A stretch of DNA of 13,020 bases from JACRGC01 sp035288785 (lineage in GTDB: Archaea; Micrarchaeota; Micrarchaeia; Norongarragalinales; SBBD01), in the NCBI GenBank assembly GCA_035288785.1, contig DATDZF010000021.1, positions 1-13,020 of the forward strand, given 5' to 3'. The notes below the pieces were generated by a model. The model saw only the letters and a program-made list of their open reading frames with translations, had not been told where the DNA came from and did no database searches. Within the stretch, counting starts at the first letter, position 1. Every line of letters begins with the position of its first letter. Positions 5,332 to 13,020 of the stretch are shown here, in pieces. The position numbers and the translations under genes are program-made.

Positions 5332-5376
5332 TCAGATTGCCTTTTTCCTAATATATTCGCAAAAGGTGACCGTCCT

Positions 5377-5652
5377 ATGGGAAGAAAAGAACAAGAGGAT
5401 TACCGCAAAAACACAAGCCTAGGGCACGTCGACCATCATCTTAGCATAGCGGGTGTACCTGAAGATGTCAAACAGAGACTGTTAAGCCGGGTTGATAAAG
5501 AGGTTAGAAAAAGAATTGCTAAGGGATGTCACGACGGCGATATTTCAGGTCTGCCGGAAATGCTGGAGCAGGAGGGTTATGACTCCGGAGCTGCCCGTTC
5601 AACCGTTCTTGGAATATTTGCCCACCACTGGAAGAACAAGCCAAAGGGATAG
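5377..5652 (+). CDS. Hypothetical protein, 91 residues
   Basis: ATG 5377 is chosen over ATG 5275, which is in the same frame, because a TATA box (5322-5331) and a GGTGA Shine-Dalgarno site (5364-5368) lie directly before it. The protein is hydrophilic and probably helical. It has a run of charged residues at 38-50 (RVDKEVRKRIAKG), several His residues (17, 20, 21, 52, 83, 84), one Cys at 51, and no membrane segment or signal peptide. I do not recognise a family. Four of its seven Arg codons are AGA. It converges on the next gene, with 12 bases between the stop codons, and begins about 110 bases after the tRNA, a place where acquired genes often sit; that is only a hint. Confidence 0.75.
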   Translation: MGRKEQEDYRKNTSLGHVDHHLSIAGVPEDVKQRLLSRVDKEVRKRIAKGCHDGDISGLPEMLEQEGYDSGAARSTVLGIFAHHWKNKPKG

Positions 5653-5664
5653 GTTTGCCTATTT

Positions 5665-6426
5665 TCAAACAGGTTTCAGGCTGAAAGAGGTATAGGCTTC
5701 CTGCAACAGATAGTGCGCAAGAGCAGGTCCAAGCCGCCTGTTCAGAACTGAAAGGCTTTTTAGGATCGCCCTGTGGTCTTGATTTGTGGGGTTCCTTTTT
5801 CTGACAGATGTTCTTAGCGCAATCAGCGCGACTCGAGCATCTGACTCTGCTTTTCTCCAACGCGAGATACCAATCCTGGCATTCCGTTTTCTTGATGATG
5901 CCAATTCGGCTATTCTACCTTCAACCTTTGCCAACCCCCTTTTTATCGACCCGACATATGCTTTTTCCGTTTGTGGATCGCCGGGATCCTGTTCGACTTT
6001 AAATCCTTCCCTTCTGGCAACACGTTCGAGCCATCTGCGATTCAAAGGAGAAAATACCCATGTCCTTCCCAGGGCAACCAAACCCAGGCCGGATACAGGG
6101 GTGTGCCTTTCATTCACCTGCCTTACAAGCCCGATGATATCCCTCATTGTCCGTTGGAAATCTGGTGTGGGTGTATTGAAGTATTCAATCAATATGTTAT
6201 GACTAGTTCTGCCCTTATAGCGAGTCTCAACTGTCCGATAAGTTACTTGGGTGCCATCTGGATGTTTGTCCGCTATTCGTCTGAATCTAGCTGATGGTTC
6301 AGTATAAGCAACAGGGCTTCTTGGCAATCCTACCTCATGGACAATTTGACCATCGCTTACGATTACCCTGCCCCCGCCAAATTTTACTTGGATTCTTGCC
6401 TCCCTTTCAGGCGCATTTTTTCCCAT
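5665..6426 (-). CDS. Hypothetical basic protein, 253 residues
   Basis: ATG 6426 is supported by a TATA-like T/A run centred near 6453, 27 nt upstream, which suggests a leaderless mRNA. The first 100 residues look like beta strands, with turns such as KFGGGRVIVSDGQIVHEVG (15-33). The centre (about 90-145) mixes helices and a hydrophobic LGLVALGRTWVF stretch. The last 100 residues are Arg/Lys-rich and helical, possibly nucleic-acid binding. No Walker motif, Cys cluster, membrane helix or signal peptide is visible. I do not recognise a family. It converges on the 91-residue gene and, like it, may be lineage-specific. Confidence 0.75.
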   Translation of the reverse strand: MGKNAPEREARIQVKFGGGRVIVSDGQIVHEVGLPRSPVAYTEPSARFRRIADKHPDGTQVTYRTVETRYKGRTSHNILIEYFNTPTPDFQRTMRDIIGLVRQVNERHTPVSGLGLVALGRTWVFSPLNRRWLERVARREGFKVEQDPGDPQTEKAYVGSIKRGLAKVEGRIAELASSRKRNARIGISRWRKAESDARVALIALRTSVRKRNPTNQDHRAILKSLSVLNRRLGPALAHYLLQEAYTSFSLKPV

Positions 6427-6449
6427 ACTTTGTTTATGAGTTTATCAGT

Positions 6450-6457
6450 TTTTTAAA
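6450..6457 (-). promoter_or_regulatory. TATA-like box for the 253-residue hypothetical gene
   Basis: The minus strand reads TTTAAAAA. Its centre is about 27 nt before ATG 6426, consistent with a leaderless transcript. Confidence 0.45.
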
Positions 6458-6481
6458 CTATGAGGGATAGTGTTCCGGGCG

Positions 6482-7642
6482 TTATTTTTCCATGATGCCC
6501 CCGTAGAGCTCCTCATACCCCTTCGCTGACAAATCCCATGTGAAGTTCTTTTCGCACCTCTTCCGGGCATTTGCGCCCATCCGCCTCCTCAATTTGTCAT
6601 CGCGAAGCATCTTTAGCATGCTTTCCTTGATTTGCCGGACATTCCGGCTCTCGAAGAGCATGCCCGATTCCTCCTGTATGATTTCCGGGATGCCCCCCAC
6701 ATTGGTGCCAATCGCTGGCTTTCCGGAGGCCATTGCCTCGCAAAAGACCATCCCAAACGGCTCCCAAACGGAGGCAAGCACGAAAAATTCGCACGCCGCG
6801 TAAAGCTCGGTCATATCCGCCTCAGGCATCTTCTCGGTTATGAATAGGACGCTCTTCCCAAGCCCCAAGTCGGCTGCATACTTTTTCAAGTACCCTTCCA
6901 GCGGACCCTTCCCCAAAATGACGAGTGTAACATCCTTTTCCTCCTTTACGACATCCGCAAAAGCCTGCAATAAATACACGAAGCCCTTCTGCGGCTGGAG
7001 GCGCGCAATCGAGAGTATTATCCGGTCTTCCCCCAGAGTGTACTTCTTCCTGATGTTTCCCTCCTTATTCTTGGGGTTGTAGAGCTCAATATCGACGCCA
7101 TTGTAGATGACCCTCTTGACGGCGCTGACATCCTTTGGGGCGGTCATATCCAGAGTATCCTTGCTTACCCCCGCAAGTGCGTGCACCGCCCTCATGGTCT
7201 GCCTTCCTAGAACATCATCAAACATGTTGCCAAACGTATCAGTTGCCCAATCAATGCCAATCAATCTGGAATTGTGCAGGGTAAGGCCAATAATCTTTCC
7301 TCCCATGCGCTTCATCAAGGCAACATCCAAAAGCGTGTAGAAAAAGCGGTTGTGCATGTGGAAAATATCGTGCCTTGGGATTTCCTTGATAAGTTCCGTC
7401 AGGAAGTAGGGAGAAACCGGCGCCGGCGGCGGTACCGGATAGGGCGTTTGGTAGAATACCTTGCAGGGGATGCGCTTAACCTTGATGCCGTCTATCTCCT
7501 CGTAAACCGGAGTGTTTGCCACCTGCGCTGTCAGCACGGTGACATCGTGCTTTTTAGCAAGCCTTCTTGAGACCTCAAGGACGTGCTTTTCCGTTCCCCC
7601 AAGGTAGGGATGGAAAAATGGATTTAGCATGCAGATGTTCAT
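6482..7642 (-). CDS. Glycosyltransferase family 4 protein
   Basis: The protein has 386 residues from ATG 7642. ATG 7663 is an in-frame alternative, but its seven extra codons are read through a hairpin, while MNICMLNPFFHPYLGG is the normal GT4 beginning. The N-terminal Rossmann domain holds GGTEKH (15-20), the acceptor-side loop. The C-terminal donor-binding domain has NGVD (181-184), SIARLQPQKG (211-220), GKGPL (244-248) and the GT4 EX7E motif at Glu294/Glu302, then GTNVGGIPE (312-320). The fold transfers a sugar from an NDP-sugar with retention, usually at the inner face of the membrane. The sugar and acceptor cannot be told from sequence. It sits alone, without other glycan genes, behind a leader of about 90 nt that carries hairpins. 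Confidence 0.93.
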   Translation of the reverse strand: MNICMLNPFFHPYLGGTEKHVLEVSRRLAKKHDVTVLTAQVANTPVYEEIDGIKVKRIPCKVFYQTPYPVPPPAPVSPYFLTELIKEIPRHDIFHMHNRFFYTLLDVALMKRMGGKIIGLTLHNSRLIGIDWATDTFGNMFDDVLGRQTMRAVHALAGVSKDTLDMTAPKDVSAVKRVIYNGVDIELYNPKNKEGNIRKKYTLGEDRIILSIARLQPQKGFVYLLQAFADVVKEEKDVTLVILGKGPLEGYLKKYAADLGLGKSVLFITEKMPEADMTELYAACEFFVLASVWEPFGMVFCEAMASGKPAIGTNVGGIPEIIQEESGMLFESRNVRQIKESMLKMLRDDKLRRRMGANARKRCEKNFTWDLSAKGYEELYGGIMEK

Positions 7643-7728
7643 GACAAGCCCAAGGGGGCACATCCCCCTTAGTCTTGTCGGACGCCCAAACCCCCTGTAC
7701 GATTGGGCTCCCTCTAAAAGGGGAGAGG
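7643..7728 (-). repeat. Hairpin cluster in the glycosyltransferase leader
   Basis: A two-level hairpin has outer stem 7643-7648/7674-7679 (GACAAG/CTTGTC) and inner stem 7652-7658/7664-7670 (AAGGGGG/CCCCCTT). It ends at the base next to ATG 7642. A second stem is 7684-7689/7703-7708 (GCCCAA/TTGGGC). A third, weaker one is 7711-7715/7724-7728. Bases 7684-7696 are identical to 3398-3410. Confidence 0.75.
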
Positions 7729-7754
7729 AATTCGATAATCGTTAAACTAGGGCC

Positions 7755-7764
7755 GAATTTAAAC
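7755..7764 (-). promoter_or_regulatory. TATA-like box for the glycosyltransferase gene
   Basis: The minus strand reads GTTTAAATTC. Transcription would start near 7734, giving a leader of about 90 nt through the hairpin cluster, unlike the leaderless neighbours. Confidence 0.4.
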
Positions 7765-7813
7765 ATATTGAAAGGAATTAAGTGGACCACATGCGGAAGC
7801 TAAGGAAGCAATC

Positions 7814-8098
7814 CTAGCCCTTCATGCTCTCCAGTTCGCTCATGAGGTTCCAGATCATCGTCCGCGCGTGCATGGGAAGGTTGATGTCGGATGAGACCTC
7901 GTCGAGCGTATAGATCACGGAGCCGATCGCAAGGTCGGTGTCGGTGTTGTCCTTTAGCTTGTGCTGCGCATCCTGCAGATTGGTGCGCACATTGCGCGGG
8001 ATTGACGTATCCGTGACCATAAGCTCAAGCATCTGCGAGATCTTTTCCAGCTCAGACTTGTCCACTTTCGCCATATCGACCACGGCTCTTTGCCCCAT
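7814..8098 (-). CDS. UPF0147 family protein
   Basis: This small all-helical protein belongs to UPF0147, a family found almost only in archaea. The recognisable features are VTDTSIPRNVR, where the family has a charged-residue plus PRN motif, and the C-terminal block DEVSSDINLPMHARTMIWNLMSELE. Start choice is uncertain. ATG 8098 gives 94 residues and lies 28 nt from the TATA-like box at 8123-8129, so it is preferred. ATG 8113 adds five residues, and ATG 8059, the start of MAKVDKSELEK, is closest to the usual family length. The function is not known. It is transcribed on the same strand after the DUF373 gene but appears to have its own promoter. Confidence 0.9.
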   Translation of the reverse strand: MGQRAVVDMAKVDKSELEKISQMLELMVTDTSIPRNVRTNLQDAQHKLKDNTDTDLAIGSVIYTLDEVSSDINLPMHARTMIWNLMSELESMKG

Positions 8099-8122
8099 TA
8101 GAATCAGATGCATTATTGATGC

Positions 8123-8129
8123 TATTAAA
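8123..8129 (-). promoter_or_regulatory. TATA-like box for the UPF0147 gene
   Basis: The minus strand reads TTTAATA, centred 28 nt before ATG 8098. A second A/T run at 8131-8138 is an alternative. Confidence 0.4.
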
Positions 8130-8156
8130 CTTAATAAACCGTTCAGGATCGAAATG

Positions 8157-9383
8157 TCAGTATTTGATGATTAGTTTATCGCCGATGTTTGCAATGCTCT
8201 CGAAGCTAAGGTCGATCTTCTGGCCGCGCCTCGTTTGCACGATGAGCGCTTCCGCATCCCGATCCACGCCGGAAATCTTGCCCAAGAAGCCGCCGATATC
8301 GGTGTAGACCTCCCTTCCCTCCAGCTTCATTGCCGAGATGATGTTCCTCTTGAACTGCTTTGCAAGGTAAATGACCAGGTACATTATCGCAATTGTCAGC
8401 ACCAGCGAATAGAAGAAATCCGCAAAGCTGAGTTTGCCAATCACCCAGTCCGCGGCATTGTTTGCAATCAGCCAGAAGAGGACGACTGCGGAAGAGGAGA
8501 TCGCATAGTTCGGCAACAGGTATTTCTTCTTCTCGTTCCAGGACTCGAGCAGGTTCCCCCCGATGATGAGGAGGAGCGCGATTGGGAAGAGCAGGAGGAA
8601 ATCCTTCAGCGCATAGGCGACGATCTTGGCGATATTTTCCACGCCCTCCTGCTGCATGTTGGAAACCGTTGCTATTGCCAGGTAGATTGATATGATTATG
8701 AAGGCAGCCGATGCGAACAGGAATATGAAGCTGACCCTCTCAATTGAGAATTCCGCGCGCGCAAACCTCCTAAGAATTGCCTCCTCAACGCCAAATCCCT
8801 TCAATACCAGGTAAATGCCAAATATCCCAATGAAGAACCTCACTCCCGCCTCCTGGAAAAGGAATGCCAGGATCAGGAGCAGGCCCGGTATGCCGAAGAT
8901 GGTCCGCGCAAACTGGGGCTCCTTGAGCTTTTCCAGTAAAACAAAATATGTCTTTTCCAGCTCCTTTGACTGTTTAACGATGAGGGTGGTTACGCTGTTC
9001 ACCTTTACCCTAGATTGGATCAAGGGAAGGATCTGCTCATCGCTAGCGCCATCCGAGATGAACGCGCATGCCTCCGGCTTGAAATCGTCAATGATTTTTT
9101 CCAGCTGCTTTACTATTTCGCGGTCCGCGTAATACCCGAGCCTTGCGCTTCCGGTGATTGTTGCAACCTCCGCCTTGTACCCCTGCTTTACGAGCTGATC
9201 GTAGGTCTTGACTGCTTGGAAGATGGTGTTCCCATCGGTGTCGCCGGGGTCTGCCAAGGAGAATTTGGTTGCGGCCTCAAGGTTGCGCTTCCTTCCGATG
9301 ATTGGCCCCTTCACCTTGGCCTTCTCGTAAAGGTCGTTATCTACATCCACGCACAGGACCAATAGTCTCTTTGCTTCCGGCAT
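8157..9383 (-). CDS. DUF373 family membrane protein with PRC-barrel-like C-terminus
   Basis: ATG 9383 gives 408 residues. The frame is open up to 9527, but that would run through the TATA box at 9425-9431 and into the preceding gene, so the longer form is rejected. The N-terminal 160 residues are the soluble DUF373 part: LLVLCVDVDNDL (7-18), GPIIGR (26-31), DPGDTDGN (45-52), then a GYYADR helix start and an ISDGASDE acidic loop. About six to seven membrane helices follow. The last 55-60 residues (GREVYTDIGGFLGKI to the end) look like a PRC-barrel, a small beta-barrel used for protein or RNA contacts. DUF373 is a conserved archaeal family of unknown role. The PRC-barrel call is my own pattern reading. 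Confidence 0.9.
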   Translation of the reverse strand: MPEAKRLLVLCVDVDNDLYEKAKVKGPIIGRKRNLEAATKFSLADPGDTDGNTIFQAVKTYDQLVKQGYKAEVATITGSARLGYYADREIVKQLEKIIDDFKPEACAFISDGASDEQILPLIQSRVKVNSVTTLIVKQSKELEKTYFVLLEKLKEPQFARTIFGIPGLLLILAFLFQEAGVRFFIGIFGIYLVLKGFGVEEAILRRFARAEFSIERVSFIFLFASAAFIIISIYLAIATVSNMQQEGVENIAKIVAYALKDFLLLFPIALLLIIGGNLLESWNEKKKYLLPNYAISSSAVVLFWLIANNAADWVIGKLSFADFFYSLVLTIAIMYLVIYLAKQFKRNIISAMKLEGREVYTDIGGFLGKISGVDRDAEALIVQTRRGQKIDLSFESIANIGDKLIIKY

Positions 9384-9424
9384 ATATTTCACTGCTATTT
9401 TGGAATAGGTATGGAATTCCTGAT

Positions 9425-9431
9425 TTATATA
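9425..9431 (-). promoter_or_regulatory. TATA box for the DUF373 gene
   Basis: The minus strand reads TATATAA. Transcription would start near 9402, leaving a leader of about 19 nt with a weak AGTGA site before ATG 9383. It excludes the longer start at 9527. Confidence 0.55.
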
Positions 9432-9460
9432 GGTAGATGTGAGAGGGTGGCCAATGGGCG

Positions 9461-12400
9461 TTATTCGTAGGGTGTGGGCCTTGCCGTGGATGTCGGGGTG
9501 CTTGCGGAGCTTGTGCCTGGCGTGCACTGCTCGAAGTGGAATTTGAGGAGCAAATTATTGTTTTCGCTATCCGAAGTCCATGTAACTTCCACTTCATCAA
9601 AAATCATATCCCAGCAATATTTGCTGTTGCTCAATCTCCTCCTGTCATTTTTTGAGCCTAGCCAATCCCTGACAACTTGCTTATTGATTGTGCCGGCCAA
9701 TCCGGACGCAGGTTGTTGGAAAACGGCGGTATCGCTATTTGATAGGGTGGTGTCGCCGATCTTGAGATAAACATCCTCGATTTCGTCCACATCTCTCCAA
9801 TTCCTTGTACCTGGGATTACGAACTGATCCTTCGTAAATTCCCACGCATAGCTTGTCCGTGTGTCTAGCGTGAAGGGCTTTGATTTGGTATTTTGATCGC
9901 TTTCCAAAGGATTTGTTGTTTTTATGTGGAACTCAACAGTATCGAACCACAATTGTGCTCCCTCGAGCGACTGGACGGGCTGGCTTTTGCCGATGTAAAT
10001 GGAATTGGGCGGCATCCACGGCCTGCTCAGGGCTTCCTTGCCATCGACGCTGACTTTCACGTATACTTTGTAGTCCACCAGCTCTTTGGCGCTGAACCTG
10101 AATTCCTCCCTGAAGTATCCTTGGGATGCGGCCTTTGCCTTGATCACTCTTTCTCCCCCTGTCAGGGACTTATCCGTTCCACTCTTGGACTTTGCAAATA
10201 CCGTTACTTTTGCGCCTGCCGCCAAATCCGCAGCCCATGCATTCAACACATTCTCGGGAATGCGCACCTTTACGCACACCTGGTCTCCGGTGGGGTAGAA
10301 ATACCTGTCAGTCCCGACTGTTTTTATCAAGTCCTTGCTTGGATCGTTCTCCGGGCAGCTAACCTTGTCGAAACCATCCTTCCCTTTGGAAATCACAAGG
10401 TCGTTCACGAAAATGTCGTAGATGAGCATTTTTGCGGTTACACTGCCTGGAGTCGTAACCTCTGGAGTAGGCGGCTGATCATTTAATGGGCCCGCTCCTG
10501 GAACTTCGTTTGTTGTTGTGGCCTTGTTCTCTGTGCCCGGCGCTTTTACATCGGCTGCCTGCTGAGAAATACTAATAGTGAGCTCTTCTTCCGAGGTGAT
10601 TATCACTTTTTCAGTTGTTGTTGTTACGGTAGTTGTGCTGGTTTCAGCACCGGTTTCAGACTTGGGGACCTTTATGTCAAAGACCGCGCTCTCATCAAGG
10701 AAGTAGTCAATCTTTGCGCGAAGTATCTTCCGGCTGATTGCGGAATATTCGTCCGCGACAGGATTCGTGATGGTGCACTTCTCGCCATCCAATGGTGCAT
10801 CGGTACCGCTGCCCTCCTCCGGATTTGCCGAGGCAGGATCGGCAAAGGAAATGTAGCTTGCTGGTGAGAACGTTGATGAACACTTTGTTTCGGTGCATTG
10901 TGGATCGCATTTGTTGACATTGGTTGCGGAAATGATGTAGAGCTCCTTCTTGCCCGGGTTGATCCGGATCGCGTTGGAGGCAGATGTGCTTTTTGCATTG
11001 TTTATGTCCTTTTGCAGCTTTCCAAGGTCAATTTGCTTCTTGTATTTCTCGCAGCTGTTAACAACTCCGTCCGTCCTGATGTATATCTTATCCCCGTCCG
11101 TCTTGAAAGCCACATTGCAGCTGTACACCTTGATCGCATTCTTGTCGCCGGGCGCGGAGATGTACTTGTCCTCCAGCTTTATTTCGTCGCCGGAGCTCTC
11201 ATCGCTGAAAATCTTGAGGTCGTCCTTCGTGAGATCAAACGGGTACTTATTCATGGTGAACAGGTTCGGCTTGCCCTCATCATCGAGCTTCACTTCAATC
11301 TTGCCATCCTTTCGCGTAAGGTAGAAGTACTGCGGCTTCTTTTCGGTGTTCATCCGGATGGGCTCGAACTTCCCTCCGGCAGCAATGCCCGCGCCCTTGG
11401 TGCTCTCGAGGTTCTTTTCCAATTCCGTTTCGACATCGGATGCGCGCTTTCCCTTTGCCCATTGCGTAAGTTTAATCAGGCCACCGGAGCCACCTTTCGA
11501 TGCCTCGTTCCCAATCTTGTAATTCTCGAGTATGTAGCCGCCTTCCTTGCCATCCGCGGCAACCTTATAGAGCACATTAACCTCAAGGTCGCTCAAATCC
11601 ACTATCGGCTTTGTGTGGCCAAGGCGCGGCACCCCTCCCTTCCTTGCAAGCACCCTCATCATGAGCGCCCGAAGCTCATCCCACCTTCCGGTATTGAATA
11701 TCGCCTCCAGGTTCGCGACAACTTCCGCATCGCATGCCGCCGCTGCAAACTGCTCCTGTATCAGGGCGCCCCATTCCCCTCCTGAAACGGAATTGTCGCA
11801 ATGCGCATCATTGTCATAGCAATCGTAATTGCTTGAGCCAGTTGACTTGCCAGAGCACACATCCAGCCAGCCCTTGGCCCCGCCGCAGATCTTGTATTGC
11901 GCCTTGTCGGCGGCATAATCCGAAAGCGTCAGCACAGCGGCATCAACGAGCCGTTTCCAGGCATAATCGCCGAATGTGGCATAGTCGAGCTTCTGAATTT
12001 TAATGGATTTTGCAAGCGCGGTCATGTCGCTGCGCACTTTCTTGTGCGCATCTGAATAGATGTCGTATGCGCAATAATCCCTGCCTTGGCAGATGTTTGC
12101 CCCAATATCCTCATCGCCATTTTCAGCGTTCTTGAGCAGGTTGCCAATCACATCGAGCGTTGCGCCCGTCTCGATCATGTTCCCCTGGAATTTCAATTCG
12201 AGCAGGTTGTTCTTCGAGGTTTCCAGGTCCGCCTTCTTGGTTTCCTCATCGCCCGATACCTTTACCTCGGAATAGTAGAGGTCGTCAAGCTGCGCCTTTC
12301 CGCGTTTCAAGGACAAATCTTTTGATGTCAACTCGCTGTTTGGGATGTTGTCAACGAAATAATATGGCTCCAGAGAGGTTTGCTGCTCCCCAACTTTGGT

Positions 12401-13020
12401 GGTGAGGCGCGAGGTAACCTGACCCGCGGTCACCTGCTGCAGCGCGTATTTGTTCCACTTGTCATCAATCACGAAATTCAGGTTGATCGTGAACGCCTGC
12501 TGGAAGTTCGGGAATTGCACAATCAAGTTTTGGAACTTGTCCTTTGCCCCATCATCAAACCTCACCGACAATTTATCTCCATCCATCTCATAAACCATTT
12601 TCTCCGGGTCGTTGGTTATCACGAATGTGGAGAAGCGCGGCGCCGTGAGGAAAACGCTGTTGAAGAACTGCAATCCGCCGGTAATCAGCCCCTCTGGGCC
12701 GGCCCTATCGACATACATTCCTGCCAAAAAGCCGTCTTGGGAGGCCGGATCCACAAGAAGCTGGGAGGGTGAGGAGGAATAGAGCGCATAATCGTTCACG
12801 ATGGTGAATGCCATGCCATTGACGGGCAGGAAAGGTGTCAGTACAATATTGCAGTCGAACCCATTGCCATTTGGCCTGCAGATTCCCGGGTCACTTGCCC
12901 CTGAAAGCGTGCTGTCCTGGCCGAAATTGTTCCATTGCTGCTGGTAATAGTTGCCATTCCTCGGATCAAAAGCGTCGAATTGGGTTCTCCAAGGATCCAT
13001 GTTGGCCCCATACACTCCCG
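9461..13020 (-). CDS. Large Cys- and Thr-rich protein, probably exported (N-terminus beyond right edge)
   Basis: The frame is open from TTA 9461-9463 to the right edge, 1185 visible codons. A GTG at 13015 is only an internal codon; the codon before it is also open and no signal peptide follows, so the true start lies outside. The visible part has no membrane helix. Cys residues come in spaced groups: coding 12065-12100, 11780-11900 and 10870-10920, the last reading CDPQCTETKC. This suggests disulfides and a place outside the cell. A Thr-run linker (coding about 10605-10650) and a Pro/Thr segment (about 10435-10490) separate a long N-terminal part from beta-rich modules that look Ig-like. The tail is Ser/Thr/Pro-rich and ends RPTPYE. 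It is probably a cell-surface or secreted protein. I do not recognise a family. A small 77-base gap separates its stop from the DUF373 start. Confidence 0.88.
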   Translation of the reverse strand, partial: GVYGANMDPWRTQFDAFDPRNGNYYQQQWNNFGQDSTLSGASDPGICRPNGNGFDCNIVLTPFLPVNGMAFTIVNDYALYSSSPSQLLVDPASQDGFLAGMYVDRAGPEGLITGGLQFFNSVFLTAPRFSTFVITNDPEKMVYEMDGDKLSVRFDDGAKDKFQNLIVQFPNFQQAFTINLNFVIDDKWNKYALQQVTAGQVTSRLTTKVGEQQTSLEPYYFVDNIPNSELTSKDLSLKRGKAQLDDLYYSEVKVSGDEETKKADLETSKNNLLELKFQGNMIETGATLDVIGNLLKNAENGDEDIGANICQGRDYCAYDIYSDAHKKVRSDMTALAKSIKIQKLDYATFGDYAWKRLVDAAVLTLSDYAADKAQYKICGGAKGWLDVCSGKSTGSSNYDCYDNDAHCDNSVSGGEWGALIQEQFAAAACDAEVVANLEAIFNTGRWDELRALMMRVLARKGGVPRLGHTKPIVDLSDLEVNVLYKVAADGKEGGYILENYKIGNEASKGGSGGLIKLTQWAKGKRASDVETELEKNLESTKGAGIAAGGKFEPIRMNTEKKPQYFYLTRKDGKIEVKLDDEGKPNLFTMNKYPFDLTKDDLKIFSDESSGDEIKLEDKYISAPGDKNAIKVYSCNVAFKTDGDKIYIRTDGVVNSCEKYKKQIDLGKLQKDINNAKSTSASNAIRINPGKKELYIISATNVNKCDPQCTETKCSSTFSPASYISFADPASANPEEGSGTDAPLDGEKCTITNPVADEYSAISRKILRAKIDYFLDESAVFDIKVPKSETGAETSTTTVTTTTEKVIITSEEELTISISQQAADVKAPGTENKATTTNEVPGAGPLNDQPPTPEVTTPGSVTAKMLIYDIFVNDLVISKGKDGFDKVSCPENDPSKDLIKTVGTDRYFYPTGDQVCVKVRIPENVLNAWAADLAAGAKVTVFAKSKSGTDKSLTGGERVIKAKAASQGYFREEFRFSAKELVDYKVYVKVSVDGKEALSRPWMPPNSIYIGKSQPVQSLEGAQLWFDTVEFHIKTTNPLESDQNTKSKPFTLDTRTSYAWEFTKDQFVIPGTRNWRDVDEIEDVYLKIGDTTLSNSDTAVFQQPASGLAGTINKQVVRDWLGSKNDRRRLSNSKYCWDMIFDEVEVTWTSDSENNNLLLKFHFEQCTPGTSSASTPTSTARPTPYE

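Noticed and set aside
5275..5376. Longer N-terminus for the 91-residue protein (start at 5275)
   Set aside because: The TATA box at 5322-5331 lies inside this extension, and GGTGA precedes ATG 5377.
5267..6426. Integrated element using the tRNA 3' end as attachment site
   Set aside because: The two unknown genes sit next to the tRNA, but I found no second copy of the tRNA 3' end and no integrase.
9384..9527. Longer N-terminus for the DUF373 protein (start at 9527)
   Set aside because: It would read through a good TATA box and overlap the end of the preceding gene, and the extra residues do not resemble the family.
10898..11785. 295-codon plus-strand frame
   Set aside because: It is a shadow of the large minus-strand protein, with no recognisable motif and no promoter or ribosome binding site.

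Overview
The window reads as a piece of an archaeal chromosome, most likely from a DPANN lineage such as Micrarchaeota or Diapherotrites. The markers are a UPF0147 protein, a DUF373 membrane protein, a KaiC/RAD55-type ATPase, an archaetidylserine-synthase-like enzyme and TATA-box promoters. At several genes the TATA box is centred about 25-28 nt before the start codon, as expected for leaderless mRNAs, and one tRNA gene has archaeal bulge-helix-bulge (BHB) introns. The lineage is inferred, not proven.

Layout. 1-720 (-): open end of a membrane-associated GGDEF protein (putative diguanylate cyclase), running off the left edge. 813-1487 (+): UPF0173 metallo-beta-lactamase-fold hydrolase. 1573-1698 (-): a 41-residue single-pass membrane protein. 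1751-2890 (+): membrane-anchored parallel beta-helix (NosD-type) surface protein; it diverges from the 41-residue gene around one nearly symmetric TATA element. 2981-3151 (+): solo zinc-ribbon protein resembling the C-terminal tail of class II ribonucleotide reductases. 3152-3458: no gene, but eight consecutive perfect hairpins. 3459-4670 (-): two-gene operon, CDP-alcohol phosphatidyltransferase then KaiC-like ATPase.

4784-5266 (+) is the main discovery. It is a 76-nt tRNA, anticodon UAU (isoleucine, AUA codon), cut into five exons by four introns of 31, 194, 34 and 148 nt at positions 9/10, 29/30, 37/38 and 59/60. Each intron can form a BHB or relaxed BHB, and the spliced product has every standard cloverleaf feature. 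The two long introns share a homologous 3' part and are packed with small hairpins.

5377-5652 (+) and 5665-6426 (-): two unrecognised convergent genes. 6482-7642 (-): GT4 glycosyltransferase whose long leader carries another hairpin cluster, sharing a 13-nt word with the island at 3152-3458. 7814-8098 (-): UPF0147. 8157-9383 (-): DUF373 membrane protein with a PRC-barrel-like tail. 9461 to the right edge (-): more than 1180 residues of a large Cys- and Thr-rich protein, probably exported, whose start lies outside the window.

There is no CRISPR array, transposase or rRNA. Several genes concern the envelope (lipid head group, glycosyl transfer, beta-helix protein, large surface-type protein), but they lie in separate transcription units.
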